This document shows, piece after piece, positions 26,684 through 41,468 of a DNA stretch of 64,000 nucleotides. The stretch is from Chromobotia macracanthus (taxonomy: Eukaryota > Chordata > Actinopteri > Cypriniformes > Botiidae). Position 1 is the stretch's first letter. The number at the start of each line of letters is the position of its first letter. The stretch spans positions 5,564,501-5,628,500 of the forward strand of contig JAZGTH010000002.1 of the NCBI GenBank assembly GCA_036877525.1, read 5' to 3'. The notes below the pieces were generated by a model. It saw nothing but the letters and a program-made list of their open reading frames with translations. It was not told the origin of the DNA and searched no databases. Position numbers and translations under genes: made by a program.

Positions 26684-29057
26684 TTTTTTAATATTTTAAT
26701 ATTAATATGCACTATATGTCCAAAAATAGCCATATAGGCATGTTGAGCAATTAATTCCAACAACATTGGCATTAGAGAAATAGTTCACCCACCTTGAGGC
26801 CATCCAAGGTTATGGATTATTTACAACATTGTAACCTACCTATAATGTTCACCTTCTTGCACATTTTGCTTCACAGGACCTCAATAAATTGTCAGGGGAG
26901 GAAGAACTTTTGTTTTTGTGTTTGCTTGTATCTGCAATCTGTAATCTTAAAGACACAGTAGCCATGGACTTTGCATTTTATGAATCATCAAGGAGCACAG
27001 TTTTAGCCAAAAATCTTCTTTACTGATCTACTGAAGTAACAATGTCACCTACATCTCGGGTGGCCTAAGGGTAAATTAGAGTAAATTAACAGCAAATTTT
27101 TATTTCTGGTTAAACAATTCCTTCAATAGGCAGTTAATTTTAATAGGCAGTCTCCTTAATTTCCTCCAGTCTTCCGAACCTTTCAAAAGAGGTTGAAATG
27201 ATGCTGTGGGCGTTTACCGTTCAGACATAAGCATCAGTGAGGTCAGACACAACAGTTACGGTTGTCCAGGATACCCCCAGTAAATTAATTCTTTATGGCC
27301 CTCGGTTTGGGGCATTATCATGCTAGAACAGAAAAGGGCCATCCCCAAACTGTTGGTTGTCAGTAGGAAATATCAATTTATATCCAAATATCAATTTAAA
27401 TCTATAAGAACTGTTGCAACACCTCCAAGATGTTTGGACAGCTTAAGAATGAATGTTATTGCCTTGCGAAAAAAGTATGTTTTAGGATGGCTGAACTGAC
27501 ACATTATTACTATAAAAAACCAAACAAAGAGTCCTGGAGGATGATAACAAACTACAGTAAAAGCCTTATTAGCTCCAGCCTGTATATTTACTCTCTGCTA
27601 ACAAGCATGACATCAGTTACCAAACAAGAGACTTTAAGATTCTGGTGGTGAGTGTAGGTTCCATACACAGATGAAGAAACCTAAACAAATCACCTTTAAA
27701 TATTTTCACAGTAGCGTCGATACTGCATTCAGGCTTTAAAAAAAGTTCTAAATTACTCCAAAAGAGTATAAATTCTAAATCAAATGAAAACCCAGAAAGT
27801 GGAGTAAAGCTAAAATGAAGCAGACTTTACAGTCCGAATGTTCTATTACCCAAAGCAGAACAACTTACGGAGACAGGTGTTTTCTTTAAAGTCCTGTAGA
27901 AATTTCTCACACTCCTCCTCCTGGTTTCCGCTGCCTCGGCAGGTACACCAGGGTGAGATGGTAAAGTTTGAGTAACCTGAGTCAACATAGTTAGGAGTCA
28001 TGTCTGTACCTACAGGGATAAGGGACAGAACAAATCAGAGATGGCACTCTAGGACAATATTTTTACTATTGTCATGTTATTATTTGTCATCTTAATCAAT
28101 GAAGAAGTTATATATCAAAAACAAATATTTAGTCAGTTTAGTTGATAATTTTTAATTGTAATCTACAATGTTTTTTATGTTAACATTTAACAGAATAGTT
28201 CACTGAAAACTGTCATTATTTGCTGTAATTTTTGGCCAAACTATTTCTTTAATGCTTTAGATAAAAATACTAGGCATTCCGCTTGGTACTTTTGGTAAAT
28301 ATGTCTGAAGTCATGTACATGAGACACGTGGCCTTTATAATGGTTTTGTAATAAATGAATGGGTAACAAATGTATCTGATTAGGATTATTTCTACAATTG
28401 CTGTAAAAAAGTTTCATCTTCAATAGACGTAATTTTAAATTACATCTATTAATACTGTAACTGTATAAAATAACTCCACAGCAAAGACATTGTCTCTCTT
28501 TCACTCACCGATGAGTCTGGTGTAAGACGCCAGGCAGGCCTGATAGTCATCGTTGAGACAGCTAGAAATGGAGTGAGGAGTCATCTGACAGTTTGTGTGG
28601 AAGTCAGCCAGGCGTGACCTTGCCAGAAAAAACACATCAAGAACTACTTTACATGAAGAAACAAGAAAGTGCAGTCAGTCTATAAGCTGCCTAGGGGTAA
28701 AAAAAGGGGAAAGTTTGTGTGTCAAACGAGTAGTTTGTTTGTCCGTGTGTGTTTATGCCCGAAGAGGCCAGTCTACAATACACAAAGGACAGAACTGGAG
28801 TCTATGCAAGCTCAGCCACATCTCCAGATTTACACATCATTTCTTTTTTCCTCAAGAGTGAATCATGACTAGCTCTCTCTTTTTCTCTTCTTTTCTTCTC
28901 TCCATTAGTCATCGTTGCTGACCGTGACCACAACATGCTTGTGGTTGGGAGGTCTCCTGGGGGTTAGATAAAAGACAGGACCTCCTCTTTATATTATAGA
29001 GGACCACAAGGGCCTTCACAAGCATTTAAACTGTCCTTTTATAATGATCTTTTTCCT

Positions 29058-29101
<44 letters not shown>

Positions 29102-32100
29102 TCCTCTGTCTTCCACTCTGACTTTCTCAGGAAATAAGTCGCTACCTATATGTTATGGAGATTTTTAAACAATGTGACATAAGTTTACAGACTGTGCTGA
29201 CATGCGGTATTTCTGTCCTCCTACAAGGAGAGTTCTGGTAGCAAATGTTCTGTGAATCAACAAGTGAAATACAAGGTAAACGTTTCTCAGCACCCATAGA
29301 CATTAGGAACCACACAGAAACACGGGGTCAATTCAGTTGTCTTACTAAAGTCTTGCCTTATAAATTACCCACAGTTCAGTTTAATGTGATGAAACTAAGC
29401 TTTCTGGACTTAAATTGTCTTTACAGTGTTAAGGGTTATTTTCTACTTAAATTACAGCAGCTTTATTACAGATTGCATCTTGTATACAAAACACATTGCT
29501 ACTTGCCTGGCACAACTGACTTCCATAGAAAGAAGGCTGTGAATTGAGCTGTATTCTAAACAGATGTTTGTGTACCCAGGCACACTTTCAGCAGTCTAAA
29601 GAGCCGACTCAGGTATCTGAATCACAGTGGTGTGGTGATGCTATAGTCCCTGTAAAATATGCAAGATCACAGTGTTCTGCTGTATCTTCAACAACTTAGT
29701 ACTCAGCTGACCTGCAGAATAAAGAATTGTGCTGTGCAATTCATTGTTTGAAAATTTCACCCATCTGTCCTATTTTTTGTCCTATTATGTTGGGTTTGGA
29801 ATCTTTGGAAAATCTGGACCATTAAAGTTTCTGTGTGGGCGTGGCTACCCAGTACAACATGGTAAATATACCTGTTTTGTCTCTTGTCTTGACTTGTCTG
29901 TGTTAGTCTGGGTCTGTTGCTTTCAGCTGAGTTTCATTGCAGAAATATCTAATTCCCAAATTCAATATCCTGTGGTGCACTCAGCCTTGGAATTAATCAT
30001 GTTAAGGTAGTTCCCTAAAGGAATGGTTTACCAGTCAACAACTATCAAGTAACTGATTACAAACATTTGTGAAGAACTTTCTTGATTACAGTATCTTTAC
30101 TGATCTTCACAGTATCTATACAGATACAGAAACTTTTCCTTTAAAAGCCATTTAGGCGTGTTTTTCAATCACCCTTTACTACGCATTAAAGTTTGAGCAA
30201 AGACAAAATGCACAGTCTCTGTGGAATGTAGTGCCACTCAACATGGATGCATTCCTAGTGGAAGCCAGGGTTAATTCATTCCCTCCTGTCTTAGTAAACG
30301 CACCTTTTAATTAGCATACAGCTAAAAACCCTGCTGTGATTTACATGTCTAATTACATCTGTTCACACTGCAGGAATCAAATGGAGAGGTGCAGAAAATA
30401 TTGATATACCAGTTGGGTTCCCTGCATGATATAAATACATGAATGCTTAGGGGCTAAAAAAAAGAAAACTTTACAAACTTCCAAAGCTCTTTGTTCTTAC
30501 TTTTCCACTATTGCACTATATGAGCTAAAATGAGCTAGTTGTTTTATGTCCTTGAATACCTTTGCAATGCTTTTGTAAAACTCACAGTACAAAACCCACT
30601 GTCTAATGAAGTATAAATTTGACAACATTTTAGTTTACTCCAATATATTTATGCAGAAATAATGTAAAATCTCTTATCCTACATAAATTATTACAGAGCT
30701 TTTGAGAAAGATCAAGAAGTGTCCCTTGCCCCCAGAAATAAGTACACAAAACAAAATATCTAAGTTACAACTGTAACCTCTGTTCCCTAATGGAGGAGCT
30801 GAGGAGCTGAGAGTATATCCCGGCCATATTGTGGACAGTTCAGCATGGTAGCATGAGGGACATAACGTCTTGTTCCCTCCATCAGGGAACATTATAGTCG
30901 TAACCGATATGTTTGCTTTCTCTTACTTAAAACTGTGTCAATGACATGATAACAGGGGTCACTATACTAAATGCCACAGCTGCCAAATCATGTTATGAGG
31001 TATGCTGAGTTAAAATGGCAAGCCTGAGCGTGCCTCGTAGTGAACACTCTAAACACTGAGCACAGGTACAGGGGCTTACCTAGCCAGGGCCATACACACA
31101 GGTACCAGGCCTGGTAGCAAGCCCCTCCGCAGGCTTGATATTGGAGAGTGCTAAGATGGCTAAAAAGTTGTCAGCCTTTATGCTTGTCAGACACAAGCAT
31201 GCCTCACTGCCTCAGAGGAAGGGACAGCATAATGTAAGCAGTACACCCTGCCAGCTGCCCGGCATAACGTTAGAAATGTGGAGTACGCAGGCTGACACTA
31301 GCTCTATGTGAAGGTTATAAAACTTCGAGAAGGTATTGAGTGCCACCCAACCCACAGCTTTACAAATGTCTGTCAAAGAGGCACCATTGGTCAGTGCCCA
31401 GGAGGATGCCACTTGTCTAGTATAGTACACACAGACTTCACATCTATAGTTGGTTGGGTCACAATGGGACAAGACATGCCTAACAGCCTCCTTACTGCCT
31501 CTTCATGCACCTTGGGTAAAAATGGCACCGGGGCAGGCGTGGCTTAGAATCACACTCGGACCAAGTACCTATAATCCAGACGCAAATGCTGGGTAGATGG
31601 TGGAGGATTCCATTGCAACTCAATGCATGCAGCAACCAGAGAGAGCATGGCTGCCAGCTCCGAAATGGCCTCGTTTTGAGCTCGACCAAGTCACACATCC
31701 AAGAACACAGGGGCGAAATGACATCTTTAAAAAGACACGTGCTGACTGTGTAAGCTCTTTAGTTTCAATGAAAATTTTGCTCTTTACTTTAAGACATTAC
31801 TCGCTGGCTGCTGAAGTGCCCAGGGAACAATGGCTGAGAGCAGTCAGCTGTCTTGTGCCATGTATCCAGCAGCTGCAAGAGAGAGATGATAACTGATGCT
31901 TCTTTCTTTTTAGATTAAAGTTGCATGCTCCGGCTCCAAAACACAAAAGCTGAATAAATAGTGCACACCATCTCCTTTTTAATACCCATCTTTTGCTTTT
32001 TTATGCCAGTTTTTCATTGGCCTTTTTATATTCGGACCTGTCACATCTTTAACACAATGTCGAGTGCGTGACAGAAACTGGAACAATGCTATGATGTAGC

Positions 32101-35100
32101 AGTGCTATGTTTTAACAATGCTATGATTTATGATTTAACAAACAAATCTGGAAATTCAAATTGTTCAGGTATTGCAAACAACAGCCTCCCTCAATTTTAC
32201 CTGCTCATGGGCATAGTAACATAAGACACTATTTCCACCTCACATGAAAAAAATTGAATCAGCCATTTGTCTTAAAAACAATCAATAACAATCTCTCCTA
32301 TTTCCTTACCTAAAGCTATGACTTTATCATAGGACAGACCTCCTCCTGTTTCTACCGCATTAACCAGGTAATGAAGCAAATAATGCTTGTCTTATTTGTT
32401 CAATCTCTTATTTGTTCAGTCTCTCCATGGTATTAGTTTGAATCTTCAAGCAAATTTCACTCTTCCTTTTTCTGAAAAGCCGGTTTGCAGAAACTCTGTG
32501 TAAATGACTATTGTCCATCTTCTTTATTGGTCAAATGAAGTACTCAGGAAGGCTTGCTAATGTGTTTTAGCTGATAGAGGAAGGTTGTTTTGCATTTTAT
32601 ATGTCTTGGGGGAGCTGTTCTGGTAACAGTAATGTATCTTATTAGCAGAAGAGATGCAAGAATGTTCCAAGCAGTTGTTTTTCATGGCAGAGAGGAGAGG
32701 GAGAGATACTAAGATGGACTGAGACACCAGCAGGTTTCTCCTTTCAGGTAAGGACAATATAAGCGCTATAATTTACTGTTCACTGAAGTTTAGAAAAGGC
32801 TGTCTAGGATTGTTTGGACAGAAAGTGCTTTGGCATCAAGATAAAGCACATTTCAGATCTCGCCAGGACTCCTCTATTATACCTGAGTGGACCACTCACT
32901 GCTCAAATTACAGCCTGTCTTCCTGCAAAGGGTTCTAAAGGTCCTTATAGATTCTCTATTCACAGAGAGAACCCCAAAATGAGCAGCACAAAGAGTTCTT
33001 TCATTTAAAACATCTGATGTTTAAAACACTGTCATTCTATTGGTTTGTGTTAGGGACTCATTTTAATCCAATTTTTTCCAGGCCTATGGAAAATTAATGT
33101 ATTTTCAAGAATGATTTTTGTTGCTTTGGAGGGCACTGAGATGGAAACAGTATGCGGTAGGTTCATTGGAATTGAGCAATAAGTTGAAGCAGAAATTCAG
33201 GGGTCATGAGAAAAGTTAAGCACGCACATGTCTGTTTACTTTGTTAAAGAGGTTAGATAGCAAATTCGTGAATCTAAAAATGAAGCTGCAAAGGTTAAGC
33301 TGTGCAATTTGTTTGTGAGTTGCATTAAATGTCTCAGTGTTTATATCATGTATAATTTTAACTTTTTTTTCAAATTTATTGTCCATTGCTAAAATGTCTG
33401 GAAAAAGCATAATTTCAACGATTTATTGTTAAACGATCGATGCCAAAGCACACAATCGTGCAACCCAAAGACTTAAAAAATAAAAAGATTTCAAACTGTT
33501 TACTCCCCTTAGGTTGCTCCAAACCCGTATGACTTTGTTTGTGCCATAGAACACAAATTTTGAGACTGGTCGCTTTCTCCCATGCAATTATAATGAATGG
33601 GAACTGGAACTTTCAAACTTCAAATAGGACACAAAACCCTCAAAACACTTTCATAATTGTGATCCATACAACTCAAGCATTATATCCCAAGTCTTCTAAG
33701 CCACACAGTATCTTTGTGTGAGAAGCAGACTTAAATGAGCTATTTAGTGAAATATTGACATCTGCCATAGCAGTCACGTTCTTGAACAAATCATTTGTTT
33801 GAATAAGCTTTTAAATTGATTGGCTGCTCTGGTTCACAGAACCAGTCTGAATGACGTTTGCAAACCATATACAAAAATAACCACCAGCACCGACTTCAGA
33901 ATATCCTCATTGTATTTCTCATTGTATTCTCATTGCAAGTCAGATTTGCAATGACAGGAAAGTCAGGAAATACTGACAGAATTTATTTTTGGTTATTGTC
34001 TTTTTAAAGCCACACAAATGTTATCTGTACCTCAAGTGCAGTTGCTCTCTGTTTTTAGGCAAATATTTCAAATTTACTACATACTAAATCTTTAAATTTG
34101 AACGTGCCCCCTCTTGCTTGGAAGATGAATCTATTGCACTAAGGCCCAGTAATGGCCCTCAACATCAGTAAGCCTGAAATTCAATAGAGATTGGAGAGCT
34201 TCGATTGCTTTCTTGGAGAAAGGTGCAGGGCCCTTTTGTTTGCCAGTTTGCCAGTCAATCATTAGAGTCAAAGTGGCTCTGCTTTTTGTCCTCCAACCCA
34301 GCATGAGAGGAGCGCTTTCATTCTCAAGTACAGGGCAACGCTATAATTTGGCAATTGAGAGTCATTGCCCTCAGGCAGTCCATGTGCAATGAAAGCAGAT
34401 CTTAATCTCTATACGACAACATAAAGTTTGAGGGAATGTGTGCTAGTATTTTTAATGGAAAACACTAGGCCTCTGTGTTGTTCGATTTTGGAATTTCTTC
34501 TAACAATCTGATAAACGATTACTTTCTGATGACCACAAAGTTCCGCTGTGATCTCCTTGTACCTTCTGTTCCTAGTTCATTACTGACTCTACCGTAGTAA
34601 ATGTAATTGATCTTAACATGTAACATATTTCAGAGTAAGCTGGCCCAGGTGCAAATAATACTGGTTACAATGTTATGGATTACAATATGCAAATCAAGCT
34701 GTAACAGTCAGTTACAAATTTCAGAGGCAAAGGAACAAAGTGCTTATAATTGTTATATTCTTTAGAAAGCATTATGGGACTTAAAATCTAAAAATCGAAT
34801 CTGAAGACCTGACTTTTACAAATAGCTTGCCCATTCTCATCAGGGCCATGTTAGAGCAGAGTAGCGGGTCAGGGTATCTGTGTTAAAATCAATCTGTTTT
34901 TTGCTTTCTTTGTGAGAGCTCATCCAAATCCCTCAGACAAACAATAAAACATAACAGAGTAACGACTTCAAACATTCTAATGTGATGCCGATCTAGCTTC
35001 ACATGAGAGAGCTCTGATCTGAAGGCAGATTATTTGTTGTCAATGTGTCTTCTTTGTCGTTTATGGGCTTTTTTTCTCATCTGATATTTTCTTTCCACAT

Positions 35101-36212
35101 CTAGAGGTCTGTAAAATGATGTATCTCATGATTTATCTGCTCTTACTGATGTTTTCTACACTGCAAAACATAACACTACACTACAAAAACTCAAGTAAAT
35201 GATAAAAAGAATTCTGGTAAAAAACAATTCTGATTAAAAATAACCAAATATTTACTTAATTATTACAGTTTTAACCGCTTGCAGCTTTGAGAAACAGAAT
35301 TAATGCTTAGTGCTGTTGTTTTAGAATATACTGAAAAAATGATTTTGTGGCCTTCTACCCAGCATGCACTGGGACTTGTATATTTAATATGGCTTGTCAC
35401 ATTTTTACATGGTGTCTTTTATTACAGTCATTATGTGTCATTTATGTGGTCTTATAGGAACATTTATTATGTTTCCTCTGTTACCACCTCAGCAACCTCA
35501 GAGAAGATCTATCCTTGTTCTACCAACCAAGTTGACAACTCCACTTCAAAGTCAACCATGACAGGACGCTTTTCTTCTTTCCAGTCAGGACCCTCCCTAC
35601 TCAGTGTCTCTCCACCTTAGTTGAAGAAAGCCTCCAGGTATATAAGATCCCACTCACCCCTCATCAGTAAAACTACATTTACTACATAATCTATTAAATG
35701 CATCCAAACCCCTTGACTTTCTTTGACTTGTATTTATTACCCAGTTATTTCAGTATCTACTGCCAGAATCAAACATAGACATTGTTTCTTGCCAATGCAG
35801 TCAGTGGCCTGGCACTCTGCTACAGCACCTACAATCCATTATCTAATTATACATCATAATTATACATCATACTCAGTTGATTTTCTGCATCCAGTTTCGT
35901 CATCTAGTCATCATTATTCCATTTGACCCAGTCCAGACATTTCTCCATCCTTGCCTTACTGTATCACCAATTAATTTGAAATAAAATCTTCAGACATCTT
36001 TCAAATAAGGCTTCTAAAGCATTTTCTCATGCCCTGAGGGCAAAATTTGGTTGGACCCCCCGACCCCCACCCCACCCCACAGCTGTTCCTGGCCATATGT
36101 GAAGGTTTAAGGTTCTGTGCAATTTTATTACATCTGGTTTTCTGTTTATAATGGCTATTTTATTGTATTAATTTTACTATTTACTGTTGTAATCATACAT
36201 TCTGATGTAATA

Positions 36213-36271
<59 letters not shown>

Positions 36272-39200
36272 TATATATGCAGCTAAACACACTTGACATT
36301 CATCCAGAACTCTTGTGTTACAAGAGTAGTAGAGTTTTGCTTTTATGCTCTATTACCCTTCCATGCACTTCAGATCGAGCCAAAGTACTTGTTGTGTATT
36401 TAAGGTTAACATTATTGTACATTGTAACATTTTCTTGTAAGTCATTTTGAAAGCCTCTACCATTCTAGGAAAAACCTGTGAATTCTTTTAAAACCTTGTT
36501 ATTCACTCACTTTCTTTGTGCTATGTATATTTGATCCAGCTTCTCACGTGTCATTGCTGTGCAAAGAATTCAAAAGTAGAACAGACGACTTATTTGGCAG
36601 GGTACCCATATGTGGTAAACACAACACAAAGGTTTTCAGATCCACAGCTCTCCAGTAGAACCCTGACCTTGCACCTATTGTGAAGGCATCAATAATTAAC
36701 CTGTCAGACTGTGTTTTATTGGCCTGGGTTGTGTGGTCAGAACCAGTCCTGTCTGCTTGTGTGGTTAGAACTATCTCCTGCTAGTTCCCATCAAAACGGA
36801 TAAACAACATTCCCCCATCAATCAGCACTAGGTGTTTTGCGTGTTTTTGGAAAATTGGTTCTAGCTAAAAAAGACACAAGCAATTGCTTTAGCTACAGGC
36901 TAGATTACCTCCCAAAAGCACAGAGGGATATGCCTGAACTTCAAAATATGGTCTACAATCTGAGAACCCAAGATAAAACAATAGCTTACAACAGAGGTCT
37001 GATATGGCTCGTCAACGCTTCAGCAGCGTAGCATTACATCACGGTACAAACAGATTCGAATGTGAAATGAAAAAAGCAGTCTTCAAATGATCCTGATCAC
37101 AATAGCAGAGAGTATGAGCTATGAAATCTGTCATCTTTAAAACAGACCCACACTGGTCTGAATCCATCAGAACTGGAGATATTGTAGCATCTTATCTGAC
37201 AGTCCATGTGGTTTATATGCAACTGTCTCATCATTTTACAGACCATTTAGTCAGAAGCCCACAAGGCTATTCATTCACTAATAATAATAATAATTAAATG
37301 TATTATGTAATTGTATTTAATTATTTTTAGTTAAATAAACTAAAATCCCTCATCTGTTTATTACACCTGACAATAATACTGTAACATTAAATGACAAAAA
37401 TGACTGTATAGTAAACAACAGTAAAAATACTCATTTTGTACCTTCACAGGTCTCATTATGGCCATATGGTCTCACATTAAAAGACTCCACAGCAAAGGTC
37501 AACAATGGATCTATGGTAGAATTACAATATGTTTATGATGTGAATCTGCACCAAACACCTTTCATAATAAAAACGTATCAAATATTGCAGAGACAAACAC
37601 AAGATAAGACAAGTGTCATTGAGGCAGTATGCCTCAATGACAAGAGTCAAGAGTCATAATAAACAAATAATATCAGCAGTCATGTCTCATGCAATCTCAA
37701 GAAAATTAAACATGTCATAAACTTTCCAGATCTGTTAAAAATGCGGCTCCAAAATAAAAAACAATAGTTTTTGAAAAGGCATAGTTGTGTCATTTCTAAA
37801 ACTAAAATTATATAAAACAAATAATAACATTGCTAGGATTTGTGCTGAATGCATTCGTTTGAAATGCATTAATATGTTTTGTCATATTGACATGAACTGG
37901 CATGGTTGCAGGGATTCAACTCAAGCTTGGCGTGCTTACAAGCACAAGTAAAGACAACCAAAGGAAGAGTAAAGACATTTAATGCCATTATAACCAAAGG
38001 GCTGTCTGTACACTCAACAAGACAGCTTTGTTGAGTGTGATGGGAATGATCTAGTCTTTGATGTTAGTGGTGAGTTTTCTAATAATAGTCTACTGGTTAA
38101 TACTGACAACATTACTGAACTATTATTATTTCTACTTATTTTTTATGAAACACATACCTGTATATGTTAAACATACACGTAAGTCATTGTATTTCTGGCT
38201 AAGACATATGATCAGAAAGGTCCCCTAAAGTCTGAATAAAAAGAAAATCCAGATCCAGCTTGTTACAGCGCTTAACATTATAATAGAAATAATATGAAGG
38301 AAGGAGGAGTGGGAACAGGACCGCAGAATGTTACAAGTGATTTGAACTCACATTGCCCACAGGAGCACTGCAGCTCAATGTCTAGAGAGCTTGCACTAAT
38401 TGCTAAGCCACAGCTCCAATAACTTGGCTTATTCTGAGAAAATGAGACACAGTGTCTTTTCATGCCTCTGGCTCAGACTGTGGTAAGTTTCCATTATTAA
38501 TCTCTTTGCTGCAAAGTAAGTTCACACACATATCCAACAGCCTGCATAGTGGTATAAGTCAACTTGTAGTGATTTGAGTCAATAAAGCATGTTAGTAAGG
38601 GAACCATGCTACGTGCATGGTAGAATCTAAGATGGTCAGATCTCTAAGTTCATTTAATATTTTCACACAAAGCCAAAATTCTTGTGACCCACTCTGACAG
38701 AAAATATAAGCGAGTCTTAGAAAATATAATAGTCTTAGACTTGTTAATGATGTTAAGGTTGGATCATTTATGTAAGGTAAGCTGTTGGACAGACAAATTA
38801 ACTAGTTGACTAGTCATAGTTAACCAGACAACTCATTTGGTAGTCTAATACAAAACATTGGTTGTGTAAGCAATGCTTATACAATTTTGATGTTTTCACC
38901 TAGGCCTGAAGCCATTGACCTTCAGCGACATTTGAACGGGAGCAGATAATGACTGTCAATAAGGCTATTCAGATTGATCCAAAGAGCGTAAAATCAGAGA
39001 GGCCGTGAGGTCGCTGACTGCGGCCTGAAATAGATCAGCACTTTATGAGCCTGCAGCGTCATTCATATTCCGCTTCATCATGTATTCCTTCTCAGACAAT
39101 GCCATCCCTTACAACAGCAGCCAATGAAAGATGATGTGAGGCCAGTTTCCACTGCAATGGATTCAGGCACGAGGCGAGGAAGGATGGCTTTGTGAAGACA

Positions 39201-41381
39201 GATGGGTAAGCAGGCTTATTGTTGAAGCAGTGGATTAAGCTGACTGTGATCTGCGAGTGACATTCATGTTTAATAATGCTCATTTAAACTGTGATCTGTC
39301 ATTCAGGATGGGCGAATTGATAGAAACGAAATGTGTAAATGTGGAGGAAATCATGTGAGATTTTGTGTGTGCAAAAACACACTGTACTTTCGCTGTACTT
39401 TCAATACTTTTTCACAGTATACATTCAGCTGTTTATTTCAATTAGATGTTAACTGTACACAATAATTAGCCGTGTCTACATTACACTTATCTCATGTATA
39501 TTACACTGCAGATTAACTATAATAGTGTGATTGTCATACCATTGCTGAGTTCTGCAAATCACAACAAACTGTCATGGTTGGACTAAAGAGTCCATCATTA
39601 AGCCTTGCTTGTCTTCTCCATGCAACACGATGCAAGCAGTTGTTTTGTAACAATATCACACTGGCTGGGAGAAAATGAATTAAAAAAGGTCCAGGTTCTC
39701 AGGCAAATGGAACACTAAACATCATACACAAAAAGCAATTGCAAACTATTGCAAAAACAACTATTTTACGCTATTATCCCACAATGTAATGCAACATAAT
39801 GATGATTATTATTATTATTTTTATTATTTTACTGTAATTTGTTGTTTAATATAAGAAAAGGACAGCCCGCATTTCTTATTTTAGACTAAAATTCTTAATA
39901 CAATGTTTGCTGTAAGACAAATTTACAGTGTGAGTCATATCCATATGTATCCAATACTTGGCAGTGCTAGGCATGTAATATTGTAAATCCTGTCATGATT
40001 AACCGTTGAAATTAAGCAGTCAGCAGAGAGAAAAGATGTCTTTCTGTTTACATTATCTTTTTTAAATTACACATAAAAACACAAACCCACGTCACACCCA
40101 CATAAACACCTCCACAGTCGTGCCTCCACAACACTACAGTAGAATTTACATTCAACCTTTGCAGTGACAAAAACATACACTACACACACACACACCCATA
40201 CACACAAGCATACATCTGAAAGTAAGCCACAAGAACAGCATATGCTGTCCTCAATCTATTCAGCATATATGTTTGTCCTTTCATTCAACCATTCATGGGA
40301 TTATTCATGTATTTTTTTTCTATTAATGCTTCACTTGTTATTTGGTTATGCATAGGTGCTCAATGAACCCATCTTTAATAGTGTCAATGCTAAATGCACA
40401 TTACTACCAAAGGCCACGTTAACATAGGACAAACGAGTCTCAGATTGGGAGAGACATTAACATATATCAAATCAAATGAATAGTTGTCTTTGAGATGCAC
40501 TATTGCGACATTCTATCAGCTATTTGCACTATGTAGCTATTTCTGCTCCACTGCCGAGAATTAAAATAACAGTTCATCCACTCACTTCCACCAGCTCTGC
40601 CACGGATTCAGTGTCTTATAGAAAAATCCATGTTAGATGCAGCTGTTCTAATTTGCATGTAATATGCATGGAACCTCTCAGATTTGTGAATGATTTCTGT
40701 ATTGGCACCAATGTGCCAAGCATTCTCTGATAATTCACAGCCCTACCTCAAACGTTACTATCTTTTTGCACAAAACAAATATTCCAAAAAAAAGTTACTG
40801 TTTAGTTACTGCAGTCTTCATGTAGAACCATGATGTGAATAAAAAAATGTAATAGTTAACCAAAATATTACAAAAATTAACAAAATAAAATGAGACCGAC
40901 AGACAGATAGAAAACAAAAAGACAGATCTGCTCTAGTGATCTGCTTGTATATGCAGCTGTTAATCTTTTCATTTACGGCTTGCCATATACTGTGTCAAGT
41001 AAAACACCCAACCTATATGAGTACAAGCCTTCTTGTTCTACAGAGGCCTGATTTCTTGACAGGCATTGACAGAGTAATTCGGAAATGGTCCAGCGGTAAG
41101 TGGTGGTGGATAAACTTGTGTTAATAAAACGTTTGGCTGTTAAATCACAGGGAAACACAGTAAAAGTGATGTACTAATGTTCGGTTAAGCCTAATTGAAC
41201 ACTGTCTTGTCAATTAGGCAGAAAGACTTAGTTTGTAATGGAAGGTTCTTAAAATGTCTGCAATTACTTTTCTGGCAAAGGCTCAAGACAGTAATAGAAT
41301 ACAGTAGAGGAAAGACTTTAATTTCAATGCAGCATTAAATGTATTGGTCTTTTGAGTTGAACCATACTGTATAATATAAAA

Positions 41382-41468
<87 letters not shown>

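Larger units (their letters stand above)
25455..27868 (-). other. gfra2: gfra2 intron, 2.4 kb
   Basis: Intron between the D3 exon and the stalk exon. It holds an (AT)n tract (26606-26679) followed by a TIR-type MITE (26775-27127). I see no exon. Confidence 0.85.
30763..31700 (-). mobile_element. DIRS-like tyrosine-recombinase retrotransposon remnant
   Basis: This stretch is richer in GC and CpG than its surroundings. On the minus strand 31212-31472 encodes the C-terminal part of a DIRS-type tyrosine recombinase (separate entry). Downstream of it on the same strand, 30763-30905 carries the inverted 'gttccctgatggagg' palindrome that I know from dispersed fish repeats. Frame breaks upstream (31473-31700) leave only fragments. 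No reverse transcriptase was recognised, so the copy is truncated and dead. It lies in a gfra2 intron in the same orientation as the gene. Confidence 0.72.

Noticed and set aside
31597..31896. 99-codon plus-strand frame
   Set aside because: It is antisense or flanking to the DIRS remnant and has no recognisable product.
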